From Vicia villosa (lineage: Eukaryota; Streptophyta; Magnoliopsida; Fabales; Fabaceae), in NCBI RefSeq assembly GCF_029867415.1, contig NW_026705004.1, forward strand, positions 1,038,001-1,102,000: a DNA stretch of 64,000 nt, written 5' to 3'. The notes under the pieces are model-generated. The model made no database searches. It was not told the DNA's origin and worked only from the letters and a program-made list of their open reading frames with translations. The translations under genes were made by a program, and so were the position numbers. Shown piece by piece: positions 35,025 to 47,461 of the stretch; within the stretch, counting starts at the first letter, position 1, and every line of letters starts with the position of its first letter.

Positions 35025-37270
35025 TCCTGATCAAAGGAGATCACATCCTCAGCTTCCCAGTTGTTCAATCCATTGTTGTGAGCAGGGAGTACCCAGCTGC
35101 TCCAGTTGCAGCTGTCTTCTTTGTCTTCCACATCATTGATTTCTTTGGTGGGGAAATGAGCTGTTGATCCTTCGGGATGAGCAAGATACTCTGATGGATA
35201 CGAGAGCCCAGGCTGAGATACCTCTGTTGGCTGAGCGAGATATCCGATAAGATCGTCCCATCTAGTTGGAATGATATCTTTGAGGGAGACTTGTGCATTA
35301 TGGGGAGCAGTGTACTGCATCAGGAAGTCATTCTCATTATTTGGTGCTTCCCAGACTTCTTCAGGAGCGACAGGGCTTGTGAATGACATATTGTCTTCGA
35401 AATGGTTGTCCCATCCAGTTGGGGTGATGTCTTCAATAGCAATCTGCGAGCTCAGGGGAGCAGAATACTTCACCATAAAGTCATACTTGCCACTTGGTTT
35501 TCCTAGTGTATCCCAGACTTCCTTTGGACTAGGTGGACTTTGGTATTGCTCAGTAATGGAACTTGTGAAAAATTTGCAATCTTCAATCTGATCACCCCAT
35601 CCAGTTGGGACGATGTCTTCAATGGCAATAAAAGAACTCTGAGGTGCAGTGTATTTTACTAGAAAATCATACCCGCCGCTTGGTTCTCCCAAAGTATCCC
35701 AAACTTCCATGGAAACAGGTGGAACTTCATTTGGATATTGCTGAATAATATGGTTCAAGATCACTCCATTGTATTCAATAGCATTCACTCCTTGGTTGAT
35801 GAAATGTGACATTAATCCTCCAGAACGAGGACTTTGGTCGTTCTTTTGAGTTCCATCAGCATAGCCCAGACCTAGCTTATCGAACTTGTAAGGTACATCG
35901 AGGAGCTGTCCCCATACTGTGCAACCACCTTCTTCGATCACAACTTTGGCGTCTTTGAGAGAAGCCATAGTTGGAGTTATTTTTGTAGCAGGAGTAGCAG
36001 AAATATGTTTGGCAGTAGAGACATCTGGAGGGACCACCTCAAAAGATTGGCAGGGAGTTTCGATGAATTCTCCATCCATCTCAACATACTTGGAGTTACT
36101 CAGGTGGCTAACCACATATTCTTCTTCGCCATAAACTGTGACGACCTTGCCTTTTACCGGATATTTTAACTTCTGATGCAGGGTAGAAGTTACAGCGTTT
36201 GCCCCATGTATCCATGGGCGTCCTAGTAAACAGGAATATGCTGGGTGAATTTCCATTACATAAAAGGTAAAATCAAAGATCTGAGAGCCCACTCTGATTG
36301 GGAGCTTCACTTTTCCGTACACTGTTCTTGTTGACCCGTCGAAGGCTCTTACCACAACATCGCTTGGTTGTAACACAACTCCTTCGATGTCGATTTTTTC
36401 CAGTACTGCTTTTGGTAACACGTTCAAAGAGGAACCGTTATCTACCAGCACATGAGACAGAGTGGTGTCGTTACATTCAATAGAGATGTGCAGGGCTTTA
36501 TTGTGATTTTTCCCAGCAGGGGTTAAATCAACATCAGAGAAACCGAGACCATTATTCACTGTTAGATTGGCAACACAATTTTCAAATTGATCGACTGAAA
36601 TCTCCTGTGGTACATGGGCAGCTTTCAGGAACTTCATCAGGGCCTTGGCATGAGCTTCTGAATATTTTAACAGAGACAGCATTGAGATTTTTGAAGCAGT
36701 GTGCCCCAGTTGTTCGACAATATTGTAATCACTTTTGTAGATGATTTTCAATATTTCCTCCATTTCTTGCTTCGACGGATCTTCAACAGTGACTTCCACC
36801 GGTACTTGAACTGGTTCAACTAGTGGCTCTTTGCCTCGAGCGTTGATATCTTGATTAGGAACTAGGACCTGGACTGGATTAGTAGCGACATTTGGAGAAA
36901 TTTCTGGTGAAAAGATCCTTCCACTTCTCGTAATCTTACTAGTACCCACAATATTATCAACAGTTGGAGTAGTAAAATTCATGGTCTCTTCAGTCGAGGC
37001 GTCTTGCTTAACTCCATGGACATAAACATTAGTGTCATAACTCCATGGGACAACTTTGTCTGAGGTGTATGGAAATGGAGCCGGACTGGTAATGATTACC
37101 GATGCCACTTTGGGTGCAGCAGAAATTTTGAAAGGGGTTTTGGTAGGGATTTTCAATGGTATGTTAGAAACCACTGAGACGTCCTCTATTCTCATCCCAT
37201 TTGCAAAAACTTCGCATAAATCGTCCATAGAAGGGAGCCTCTCAAATATAATGACACGACATCCATCCAC
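35025..37270 (-). pseudogene. Ogre protease exon (B)
   Basis: 749 residues, with the same DNGSS centre and the same frame break from gag. It differs from copy A at several residues (for example Gly to Asp in ECNDTT, Ser to Phe in IFDFTF, Asp to Tyr in AIEYNG, Ala to Asp in INDVED). This scatter of non-conservative changes fits loss of constraint. Confidence 0.85.
35213..35708 (-). repeat. Three-fold protein repeat in the protease ORF (B)
   Basis: Same three EVW...YDF...DI.PT.W modules as in copy A. Confidence 0.8.
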
Positions 37271-38838
37271 TTTTGAATTCCTATTTTCAGATTCTCACAA
37301 CCATTGGGTAGGTGTGCACAATAAAAGCAATCAGGGTCACAACCTGGAAAGAAACCAGCTCGTATTAGCTTTCTTTTGACTTCAAGGAGCGGAGTTGACA
37401 ATTCTCTCACATCATAGATGTAAACAGTGTCTATGATAGCATTAATGGTCTTGTCGTGCTTTGGCATAGGTGCAGTGATGACATTTGGAGTCTCTGGAGG
37501 ATCGAATTCAATTTCCCTAGCATCTATCATGTCTTGTATTTTATTTTTCAGGGCCCAACAGTGATCTGCGTCATGTCCTGGACAGTTAGAATGGTATGCA
37601 CATGTTGCATCGGAGCGATAACTCGGAGAGGAAGTGTTGACATTCTTTGGAGGATCTTTCAATGTGATCAGATTTGCCTTTAACAAGTGCTGCAATGCTT
37701 GAGAGATTGGCATATTGATTCTGGTGAAATTTCTCCTTGGTGCATCTGGTCGACGCGTATACTTTGGCGGCTGATCTTTTTGAGGTGCAGATGCGGAGAT
37801 CAGATCAGCCCCTACAGATTGGTGATGCTCACTTTTGCGACCTTTCTGACTGTGCATTGTATTGACTTCATTTCTCCCACTGATGGGCCTCTTTGTAGTA
37901 CCAGAGGAGGAGCCTATTTGAATTTTTCCATTTTGAATACCGCTTTCAACACGCTCTCCAGTTAATATCAGGTCAGTGAAACCTGATGATGAGCTTCCCA
38001 GCAAATGATTGTAGAAAGGGCCAGTTAAAGTGCCCATGAACATGTCGACCAGCTCGCGATCAGATAAAGGTGGTTGAACCCTTCCAACCAGATCTCTCCA
38101 CTTTTGTGCGTACTCTTTGAAACTTTCTTTTGGTGCCATAGACATGCCCCGTAGTTGAGTACGGGTTGGTGCAAGGTCAGCATTGTATTGATACTGTTTG
38201 TAGAAAGCAGCGGCCAAATCTTCCCAGGTGTGAACTTTTGTACTTTCCAGTTGGTAGTACCACTCGAGTTGTGTACCCGACAGACTTTCATGGAAGAAAT
38301 GAATCCACAATTTGTTATCTGCTGTATGAGGTAGTATCTTCCTCACATAGGATCTCAGATGCAGTTTTGGGCAAGAGATTCCATCATACTTTGCAAAGAC
38401 AGGAACTTTGAACTTTGGAGGGATAACAATATATGAGACTAGTCCAAGATCTTTGAAGTCTAAACCAGGTATTTTTTGTATCTCCATAGCTTTCATGCGT
38501 TCTTCCAACAGCTGGTATTTGTCATCACCCTGCTCGTCTTCGGAATGATCATCTTCTTCGTTAGAAGAGAGAGAGGGTTTGGAATAACCCTGGTTGATGT
38601 GATTGTCTTCTCGATCACCTTCACCGACTATTTCAGGGATCGATGCCTTTTTAGACCTCTTGACTGGGATTTTGACCTTTCTTGTCAGGTGACTTAAGCC
38701 TACAGATCCTTTGGGCTTCTTTTTCTTCTTGATTATCAAGGCTTTCAATTCTTGTTTCCCCTTTGCTAGCTCCAAAATTGCTATCTGAACTTGGGCATTC
38801 TGTGCTTCGAGATTCTTGACGCTTGTTTCGGAATCCAT
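37192..38838 (-). pseudogene. Ogre gag (B)
   Basis: 548 residues. It differs from copy A at five positions seen by eye: Asp136 to Tyr, Val154 to Ile, Ser277 to Asn, Val345 to Asp and Gly441 to Arg. The gag core and the zinc-binding-like segment are unchanged. It runs out of register with protease at the same place. Confidence 0.9.
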
Positions 38839-39077
38839 CTCTTCTAACTGAAATAAACAGCGAGGAGATGAGAAACCTGTTATGTGAACCTGTTATGCAA
38901 TGTTTATGAATGAAATGCATATGCAATGTTTTCAAGGATCTTGGAATTTAGATTTGTTAAAACAAAAGAGAAACAAACATTTATTAGTCAAACAATTTAT
39001 TTCTTTTTCTTTTTTCTTTTTTTTTTCTTTTTCTTTGCCTCTTTCGGGCTTATAAAATAAAGGAAATAAAGGATTCC
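38839..39077 (-). other. ORF1-gag spacer with long polypurine run (B)
   Basis: Same as in internal A; the minus-strand A/G run lies at about 39000-39048. Confidence 0.7.
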
Positions 39078-40419
39078 TCAAGCCTCCCATGGACGCTTTC
39101 TCTTTGCACCCAGGAATGTGTTGATCTGTTGTTCTTCCTGGAGTTGTCTGGTGAGCTCTAACACTTTCCTCTCATAGTCTTGACAGTGTGCTTTGAAGGT
39201 GTCTCTTTCTTCTCTTAGTTGAACCCAAGATTTCTGCAGCTCTTCCAGGCCAGTTGGCATGTCCGGATGTAGAACAACTCGAGGTTCGTCCCCTTCGACT
39301 TCTGGCTCAATAGTCACAGGTAGAATAGCGGGATATGGCATGATGAACTTCTGAGCATGAGCACGCACCCATTTGAGGTAAGGCTCCATAGGAATAGAGT
39401 TCCATTGTCCTAAAGTTTTGCTTTCTACTTTGTAGACACTGCCCCACGCATGTATAAACCTTCGTCGATATCTTTGGGAATCATCTTCGTAATCAAACAC
39501 AATGCCACGGATAATCATGTCATGAGGACCGTTTCTTCGTGCATATCCAAATTGGCGCAAAGCTAAAGAGGGGTTGTGAGTGATGCCTCCCCTGATGCCA
39601 AGGAGTGGCACATTAGGGTACTCTCCACAATGGTCAATGATAGTAATGTCTCTTTGAAAGAAGTTGTTCCACCGGATATCTGAATGAGACAAAGACATAA
39701 TCCTGCGAGACCATTGCATCCTTTGTTCGTTTCTCAACACTGATCAAGGAAGGTGTAATGTAAACCATCTAGCCAGTAGTGGTACACAGCACATAAGAGT
39801 TCCTCGTTTTTTCATAGTACGAGTGTGTAAAGAATGTAGTATGTCTCCCAGCAAGGAAGGTACCGGATTACGGGTTAGGAAAATGTTGATAATGTGTACA
39901 CTTATGAACTGGTCGGGATTAGGGAATAAAACCAACCCATAGATCAAAAGAGCCACAACTTCCTCAAAAGCTAGGTAACTTCTGTTTTTTAGTAGTAATC
40001 GAGCCTTTTCCATTAAGAACTTAGCAAGCAAACCCTGGACTCCACTTTGTTTCCCAATTGGACTCGATTTCTGATTTCTGCAAATGTAAGGCAGCAACAA
40101 TGATTTCAGGTTTTGGAATTTTTTCTAAACCAGTGAAAGGTAATTGATCTCGAACAGGTAATCCAATTAGTTCAGAAAACTCTTCCAAAGTGGGTACTAA
40201 CTGGTAATCAGGAAATGTAAAACAATGATGTTCGAGGTCAAAGAATTGGAACAGGACCCGTATCATGTCTTCTTCAAATTTTGAGGTAACCAAATGGAGT
40301 AGGTGACCGTGCTTTTCAGTGAATTGAGCATTTCTGGGAAATTCTGATATTAAGTCCTTAAGTTCAGACGGTACTGTTGAAATGTTGATCCGGACATAAT
40401 CTCTGGTAGCGGGAGCCAT
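39078..40419 (-). pseudogene. Ogre ORF1 (B), broken
   Basis: Same protein as copy A, with the same frameshift (near 40043) and the same in-frame TGA (near 39742). One silent G/A difference was noticed near 39495. Confidence 0.85.
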
Positions 40420-41091
40420 TACCTGCAACAACAGAACAAAGTAAACTCTTCGATCCTTGAAATGATTAGTGAGAAAATGATATGTTTATGATGCTTATGA
40501 TGTCATGATGTCAAACACGTGGCACACAAAAACAAATCAAACAATAGCCTTAGGTTTAAAGGCTTGCATGAGGTTGATAGGTGATACCCTCCCCACTGAA
40601 GTTGAGTTGGTTAAAACCTGTCCTAGAATAGTATTCGGGTTCTATGATCCTTGGAGACAACATCTCAATATGGCGCTCAGACGGCCGATCAAAATATTCC
40701 TCGAGGATAACTAACTTCGATCAATTTCAAAGCTAGTCACTTAATAGGCCACAAGTCAAGTTCAACTAAAGGTTCTAGGGCAAATTAGTGTTTAATGACA
40801 TTTCGGAAGCCTAACATACTCCTTGATCGTTTTCAAGGGATATCAGTACATACCAAAGTGTCGCAGTAACGGTGACTACCAGATCAACCGTATCGGTACA
40901 TGCCGTACAGTTTCCTTGGTCTATTGTCACATACTTAAGGTATCTCGAGATTAGGGTTAGAATCTTTTACACAAGTAAATACCCAAACAAACATTTGAAA
41001 AATAGATCAATCAAGACAAGCAATTGAAAACATCGAAGTGATCTACACTCTAAGGTAACCCCTTTTGAAAACATTTTGTTTTTTTTGGAAT
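40420..41091 (-). other. Ogre 5' leader of internal B
   Basis: Non-coding leader between PBS and ORF1, identical to that of internal A by eye. Confidence 0.5.
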
Positions 41092-41109
41092 TCCCCAGCA
41101 GAGTCGCCA
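41092..41109 (-). other. Ogre primer binding site (B)
   Basis: Same TGGCGACTCTGCTGGGGA, 4 bases from the left end of LTR3. Confidence 0.85.
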
Positions 41110-44100
41110 GTTCTGTCACCCTCGGTTTTTTATATCTCGCGTGAGATACGAACTGACTCTTCTTTTGCTTTTTGAGTTTTTGAAAATCAGAGAGTCGCCA
41201 CCGACTTTTATTTTATCCAATTAAGGAAAGGTTTATAAAAGAAACAGAAAAAGACCTTTAAGAGATTTTGGGTTCGGGGGTTGGTTATACAAAGGGAAGG
41301 TATTAGCACCCCTTTGTATCCATGGTTATCCATGGGCTCTTAATTGCTTAGCTCACTTGTTTGAATCATTTGTCTTGCCTTGAAATGCTTGTATGTGGTT
41401 TTAAAATTCATTTTTGTAAATTGACTTTGTAATGATCCTTGTGTGGATGTATACAAAGTGTTTTATCTTTCGAAAGATGTTTTGAAAAAAAGATCTTTAA
41501 TTTCGTAATGATCCTTGTTTGGATATATACAAAATGTTGTCTTTTTTTGAAAGTTTTGTTTTGAAAAAACAATGAAGATGTGAGACATTTGTTTGTTTTG
41601 ATTTGAGCAAGCAATTAGGAGATCTACCCTAAGTTTATAAGGTCCTTTCCTATTTCTTTTAGAAAATTCTCCTTTACCGGATGTAAACAAAAGTGTGAAT
41701 TTGTATTTGAAACAGTAGAATTTGATTTTGAAAAGAGTAATAGAGGGATTACCCTAAGAGGTGCAAGTGTGATTGTGTTCTGATTCAGATATTTTTATCT
41801 TTGAAGTTAGTGATCTAACGCTTCAGTTTTTATCTTTGACATACACGCAGTTTTATATGTACAGAATTTAAAATGCGGGAATGTAAAATGCGGAAAGTAA
41901 ATCTACGCTATTACATCGATTGTGCGGGAAATGTAAACTACGCTATTTACATAATTTTGACAACCTATACACTTTATCTAGGAATTTAAATTGCAATAAG
42001 ATAAAAGGAAGTATTTTTTGGATTTTTTGTATGGTTAATTTTAATTGGAATTAATGCATAATTAATTTAATTAAAATGAGAAAGAAGGTAGAAATAAAAT
42101 TTAAACCTAAAAATTAAGTCTAAAATATGTTCATATTGCTTATTAATTAATTTTAAAATAAAACTAATTTTTTTGGATTTTTTGAAGATGTTTTTGAAAC
42201 TATTAAGTTAATTAACATATAATTATATAAACAATTATACAAATAATTTAAACTTAAAGAGAAAAATATTCTAAATATGTACAAAATTAGTCTATAATAT
42301 ATAAACTTAATTTAAATAAAAAGAAAATATTTTTTTGATTTTTGATGGGTTAAAATAATTAAAAAGTAAATATATAAATATACTAATTAATTAAGCAAAA
42401 TATTTTTATTAAGAAAAATAAAATATTTTTGTGTCAACAAATAATAGATCATTTTATAAACCTAAAAATATTTTTATTATATTTTTTTGATTTTTTAAAC
42501 TATTTTAAATTAATTTTGGAAAGTAAATAAAATAAAATGGAAAATATATAATTAATAATCTGGTGTGGTTATTGAGAGAGTCTATGGTATGGACTGGCAA
42601 GACTAGAGCATTGGATCTTGAGTTAATGAAATCTGATGGCTAAGATCATAAGGCTCATGATATGATAGTGGAACGCAACGCATGTGATTGGTCTGAGCTT
42701 CAAAATGCACGCGCGCGCAAACCAACCAACCAGAGCAAGCCACGTCTTCGTCTTCTACCTCCAGACTCCACTTTTAACAGCGTTTTCTTCCAAAAGCGCT
42801 GTAATAGATGAGCTTCATTCCTGCAAAATAGCGAATAGGGGTAAACCTACACAAAAATATTTCGCGACCTGTTCATTCTGTTAGCCTTGATTCACTGAGT
42901 TTAAATATGCATCTTGTTTCTTCTAATTTTGCCTAAATTAAATAACCCTAAAATGGAGCTCAAGAACCCTAGAATGGCAATTTCGTGTACAAGCATCCAA
43001 ACCTCAATTAAACTTCCAGAAACGATCAGTACATCAAACTAAACTCAAATATATGTTTACATCTTGTTAAACATGCATGAATGATCAGATATGAGGTGGT
43101 TTATGTTTGAACAAACCGTCGCTTGTGTGGCTCGATTTGTGAGGTTTTGATGCTTAAAACTTATTTGGATAGGTTCAATGAAGTTCAGAGATGATGTTTG
43201 AATACTTAGTTTGGATTGAAACTAACTGAAACTTAAAATTCGAATTTTAAATTTCTTGCAAAATTTCAAGTGTGATACAAGTGTGTTACAAGCATGGATT
43301 TGATTCTGCAATTGTGTCCCTATGTTACTGAAATGTACTAGTTCATTTATAAGCAATGAATAAGCTTCAAAACTAAGCTACCAAGCATTGATGATCTTTG
43401 AACTTTTGAATTCTTTAATATAAAAAAGTTTGAATTCTTTGGCCATGGCTTTGAATTTCCTTCAACCTCTTGCTCTAGGCCTGCTATGTACCTTCATGCT
43501 GCAGAGTGGAATCAATTCTTGATGACTTTAGCTTAAGATCAAAGCTATGTATCATTATCCTTCACCATTTCTTTTTCAATTTAACTTTAAATGTAATAAA
43601 ATTAAACCAAAAAAGAAATAAAAATGCTATGGGCCTTAGGTTGGTCGTGGGAGGCCCTTAGCATTGTTAGAATCATGTTTGGATCATGGAAACTTGGCCC
43701 CTTTTGAAAAAAAAACATTTTTGATCAATGTTGGTTTCATGCATTGTCCCAAAATATAGCCAACTTCAACAAGGCATAAATCCCTCAATTTTTATCATAT
43801 GAAGGAGTTCTTCTACTTTTTAGAAACCTCAAGATGTCCTCTACAAGCTACTTTGGAAACGTTTTTTCATTTGGAGAAGTTATCTTGATGTTATGGCCTT
43901 TGACAAAAAACCACTTTTTGTTGACTTTGAAAATAACCTGTAATGTCTGAGCTCATATTTTTCAAATGGTGAATCCAATGACCATGGGATCAATTGAATT
44001 TGAAAGATAATTGAATTTCCTTCAAAAAACGCTTTGGTTGGAATTTTTTGAATGAACAAGGAGAGAGTTATGGTCAGTCAAAGTTCAGTTGACTTTTTAG

Positions 44101-44991
44101 GAGAAAACCCTAATTTTGAAACTTAGGGTTTTGCTGATTTTTGATCTTTTCTTGATGAATTATGATCAACTAATGATCAAATGATGAATCTTTTGACAAA
44201 ATGTGGATGTTGACAAAAAATTTCATTTTTGACTGTCTGTTGACTTTTTGGTCAAACTGGTCGTCTGTTGACTGTTTGAGCTGCTGACTGTGCGTCTGAG
44301 CGAATTGAAGTTTGAAAATTTGTATGGTGGTACTTTGAGATATATGGAGGTCCATGAAATCCATTTGAGGTCTCAAAAAAACTTGTTCTCCTGAAAAAAA
44401 AAACAAAAACCCTAGTTAGGGACTGTTTGTGTAGGAGACAGTTAAGCGTACCTGATTTTTGTGCAGTGCTGAGTCTCTACTGATCATGTGATTATCAGAA
44501 GACTTCTAGAACAAAAATCTTGGAATTTTGAAATGCAAAAAGGTTGATTTGATTGATGGTACAAAACACGGAGAATTGCACTGTCAGCGGGTTTGATTGT
44601 CAACTGGTTGTCCGGGCATTAACGTAACAGTTAAAGTGAAAATTCAACAGTTAAAGTTAATTTTTTCTTTTTGTTTTTTTTTGTTTTGTTTTGTTGTGTT
44701 AATGGTGAAAATTTATTTACATGAGTTGTTAGAAAAAACACAAACATAATAAATAAATAAAATATACCGTACGCGAACAAAATTACCGATAATAACCTTG
44801 AAAAATATTCAATGCACAGAGAAATAAATATTTAATTAGCAGAAAACACACAAAATATTATCTGGATAATTAAACTACAGTATGACAGATAGTACGACAT
44901 TTAATACTGACAGTACAAATATTACATAATATAATGAACAGTACGACAAATAAACGGTACATTATTTTGAAAACAAAAGATACGACAAACT

Positions 44992-45159
44992 TTAAAAATG
45001 ACGATTAAAAACCCATGCTACGAATAATAACATATAGATGATCGGGAGTGTAAGCAACCCAGGTCCGCATTTTTCAGGACTATGCAGACAGAAAAATGAC
45101 ATGATCACCACCAAGACAGTGATGACCATAAGAAAACACGTATCCATCCACTTCGCCAT
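44992..45159 (-). CDS. 55-codon LTR ORF (LTR3 copy)
   Basis: Same predicted protein as in LTR1 and LTR2. It differs from LTR1 by two silent changes (Pro CCT for CCG, Ser TCA for TCC). In this LTR the open frame upstream of the ATG is interrupted by a TAA, whereas the 55 codons remain intact. As the outermost 5' LTR this copy would be transcribed first in the array. Confidence 0.4.
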   Translation of the reverse strand: MAKWMDTCFLMVITVLVVIMSFFCLHSPEKCGPGLLTLPIIYMLLFVAWVFNRHF

Positions 45160-45251
45160 TTTTGCCGGGGAAGAAGAAAAAATAAATATGAGGTAGAAAT
45201 TTGAGAGATGAGTTGAAATTTGATGTGAGAATTTATGGAAAAAATGAGAGG

Positions 45252-45259
45252 TATTTATA
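45252..45259 (-). promoter_or_regulatory. Ogre LTR TATA box (LTR3)
   Basis: TATAAATA about 93 bp upstream of the 55-codon ORF; the motif and its flanks are conserved with the other two LTRs. Confidence 0.6.
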
Positions 45260-45821
45260 GAGTGAAAAGAAGGATAGAGACGTTGGGGAATGAAGTGATT
45301 CCGTACAAAAAAGTAAAACTTGAGTGGTAGCAGGATTTGAAAGAAAGTGTATGGTAGGATTTGAAAAAGAGAGATGTGTAGAATAAAGTTAAGATTTGAT
45401 TTTTAAAGAAAGAGATTTGAAAAGAAAGGAAAAGATTTTGAAAATAATATAATATAGTACAAGAATTAGTGGGAAACAAAAAACTAATAATAATTTACTC
45501 GTTACCAGTACAGTCTGAATCCCCGGACTCTGCGCCTGCAAAAAAATTAATTCTGTACCAATTGCGTCAGTACTATTTATCTGCAAATAAATCTCAAATA
45601 AACAGCGTGTGTGAAGTGATAAACAGTACTTGGTGTTCGTGTAAGAGTAAATTCAACAGCGAACCAAAATACCGTATAAGAAAAATTCTAAAAACCGAGT
45701 ATTCATAAAATCAGGATATTTGTGAAATAAAATCCAAGATTATATGAAACTCCCAATTTTTAGACAGAAGTCTGTTGCCTTCTTTTTTGAAAAAGATGCG
45801 GGCAAATTTTGGGGTATAACA

Positions 45822-45826
45822 GTCCC
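45822..45826. repeat. Target site duplication, right copy (GTCCC)
   Basis: GTCCC follows the LTR3 end ATAACA and matches 8222-8226. Confidence 0.92.
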
Positions 45827-47215
45827 TAATGAAATGATGTTTAATCTCAATATGTTTAGCTTTGAATGTAAGATTGGATTCTTAGATAAACAAATAGCAG
45901 AAGTATAATCACAGAAGATAGGAATGTTACTCTCATATATCTGATAATCTTCTAGCTGACTCTTCATCCAGAGCATCTGTGTACTACATCCAGCAGCAAC
46001 ATATTCTGCTTCTGTTGTAGATAGGGCAATTGTAGCTTGCTTCTTGCTATACCAGGAGATCAGATGACTTCCAAGAAATTGACAACTTCCAGAAGTACTT
46101 TTCCTTTCAACTCTATCTCTAGTGTAGTCAGCATCACAATATCCTACTAAGTCGTATTCTTCAGATCTTCTGTAGACTAAACCAACATTAGTAGTACCTT
46201 TCAGATACCTCAGAATTCTCTTAACAGCTGTTAAGTGAGATTCTCTAGGATCTGATTGGAATCTTGCACACAGACAAACACTAAATAAAATATCAGGTCT
46301 AGAAGTAGTAAGATATAGAAGAGATCCAATCATACCTCTGTAGAGCTTCTGATCTACCTTCTTACTTACCTCATCCTTACCTAGAACACACGTTGGATGC
46401 ATAGGAGTCTTTGCTTCTTTGCTTTCTGAAAGATTAAACTTCTTCAGAAGTTCTTTCACATACTTGGTCTGATGAACAAACGTTCCTTCAGAAGTTTGAT
46501 TGATATGGATCCCAAGGAAGTACTTGAGTTCTCCCATCATGCTCATTTCAAACTCAGCATGCATAGACTTAGCAAACTCCTTTCCAAGTGTAGCATTAGA
46601 TGTTCCAAAGATAATATCATCAACATATATTTGGCAAATTAAAATATCCTTTTTAAAAGTTTTACAGAAGAGAGTTGTATCCACTTGTCCTCTGGTGAAA
46701 CCATTATCCAGAAGGAAAGAACTTAATCTCTCATACCAAGCTCTAGGAGCTTGCTTCAAGCCATATAATGATTTCTTTAATTTGAAAACATGTTATGGAG
46801 ACTTAGAGTCTTCAAAACCAGGAGGTTGGTGGACATATACTTCCTCATCTATATAACCATTTAAGAAGGCACTCTTAACATCCATCTGATACAGAGTGCT
46901 GCTGTGTTGAGTGGCAAAAGAAATTAATAAGCGAATAAATTCTAACCTGGCCACTGGTGCAAAGGTTTCAGTATAGTCAATACCTTCTTGATGACTATAG
47001 CCCTGAGCAACCAGTCTGGCTTTGTTTCTTACAACTTCTCCTTTTTCGCTTAGCTTGTTTCTGAAGACCCACTTAGTTCCAATGATGTTAAATCCTTTTG
47101 GTCTTGGAACTAGATCCCAAACATCATTCCTTGTAAATTGATTTAGTTCTTCTTGCATGGAAATTATCCAGTCAGCATCCTCCAGAGCTTGATCAAAAGA
47201 AGTTGGCTCAATCAA
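45827..47215 (-). pseudogene. Copia RT and RNase H
   Basis: RT starts around 47130 (WIISMQEELNQF, then KARLVAQGYSQ-like KARLVAQGYSHQEGIDY) and has MDVKSAFLNG and an intact YVDDIIFG catalytic motif. RNase H carries GYCDADY, STTEAEYVA and SKNPILHSK. An in-frame TAA at about 46793 splits RT between PPGFEDSKSP and KLKKSLYGLK. A one-base loss after HSK puts the RNase H end out of frame just before the Ogre insertion. The gene continues at 8226. Between 47216 and 47461 the linker to integrase has a further stop near 47425. Confidence 0.9.
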
Positions 47216-47461
47216 AGATACTAGACCAAATTGACATTCTGCATTATTCTTAAGGAATGCTCTTATTCTGATAGGATCATCTTTCCTCCCAATGATAACA
47301 TCTTCTGAGTGAGCAGAGTTGAGTCTAGAAGATCTTCTGATAGTTGGCTCTTCAGAAATTCTGAGATTCTCTAATGAAGCAGCAACTTGATCTTCCGAAA
47401 CTTTGCTTTTGGGTTCTTCAGAGTTTCAATTAGAGATTTTTATATCTGCAAAATTCTCAAA

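Larger units (their letters stand above)
8227..45821 (-). mobile_element. Ogre (Ty3/Gypsy, Tat lineage) tandem array: three LTRs, two internals
   Basis: Order from left: LTR1 8227-12919, internal A 12920-24670, LTR2 24671-29362, internal B 29363-41113, LTR3 41114-45821. The internals are both 11,751 bp and the period is 16,443 bp. Ogre identity comes from LTRs near 4.7 kb, an ORF upstream of gag, a dual RNase H, an intron between protease and RT, a PBS ending TGGCGACTCTGCTGGGGA and a repeat-rich 3' UTR. The whole array has one target duplication. Both internals share their inactivating changes. It is non-autonomous and grew by recombination after insertion rather than by a second transposition. 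Confidence 0.93.
41114..45821 (-). repeat. Ogre LTR3 (4708 bp; outer 5' LTR)
   Basis: Ends match the other LTRs, and the right end is followed by the GTCCC target duplication. It is nearly identical to LTR2 over its left ~1.8 kb and clearly diverged from both others to the right: about 14 differences from LTR1 in the last ~660 bp by eye, and an expanded TTTTGTTTTG run near 44675-44692. Confidence 0.93.
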
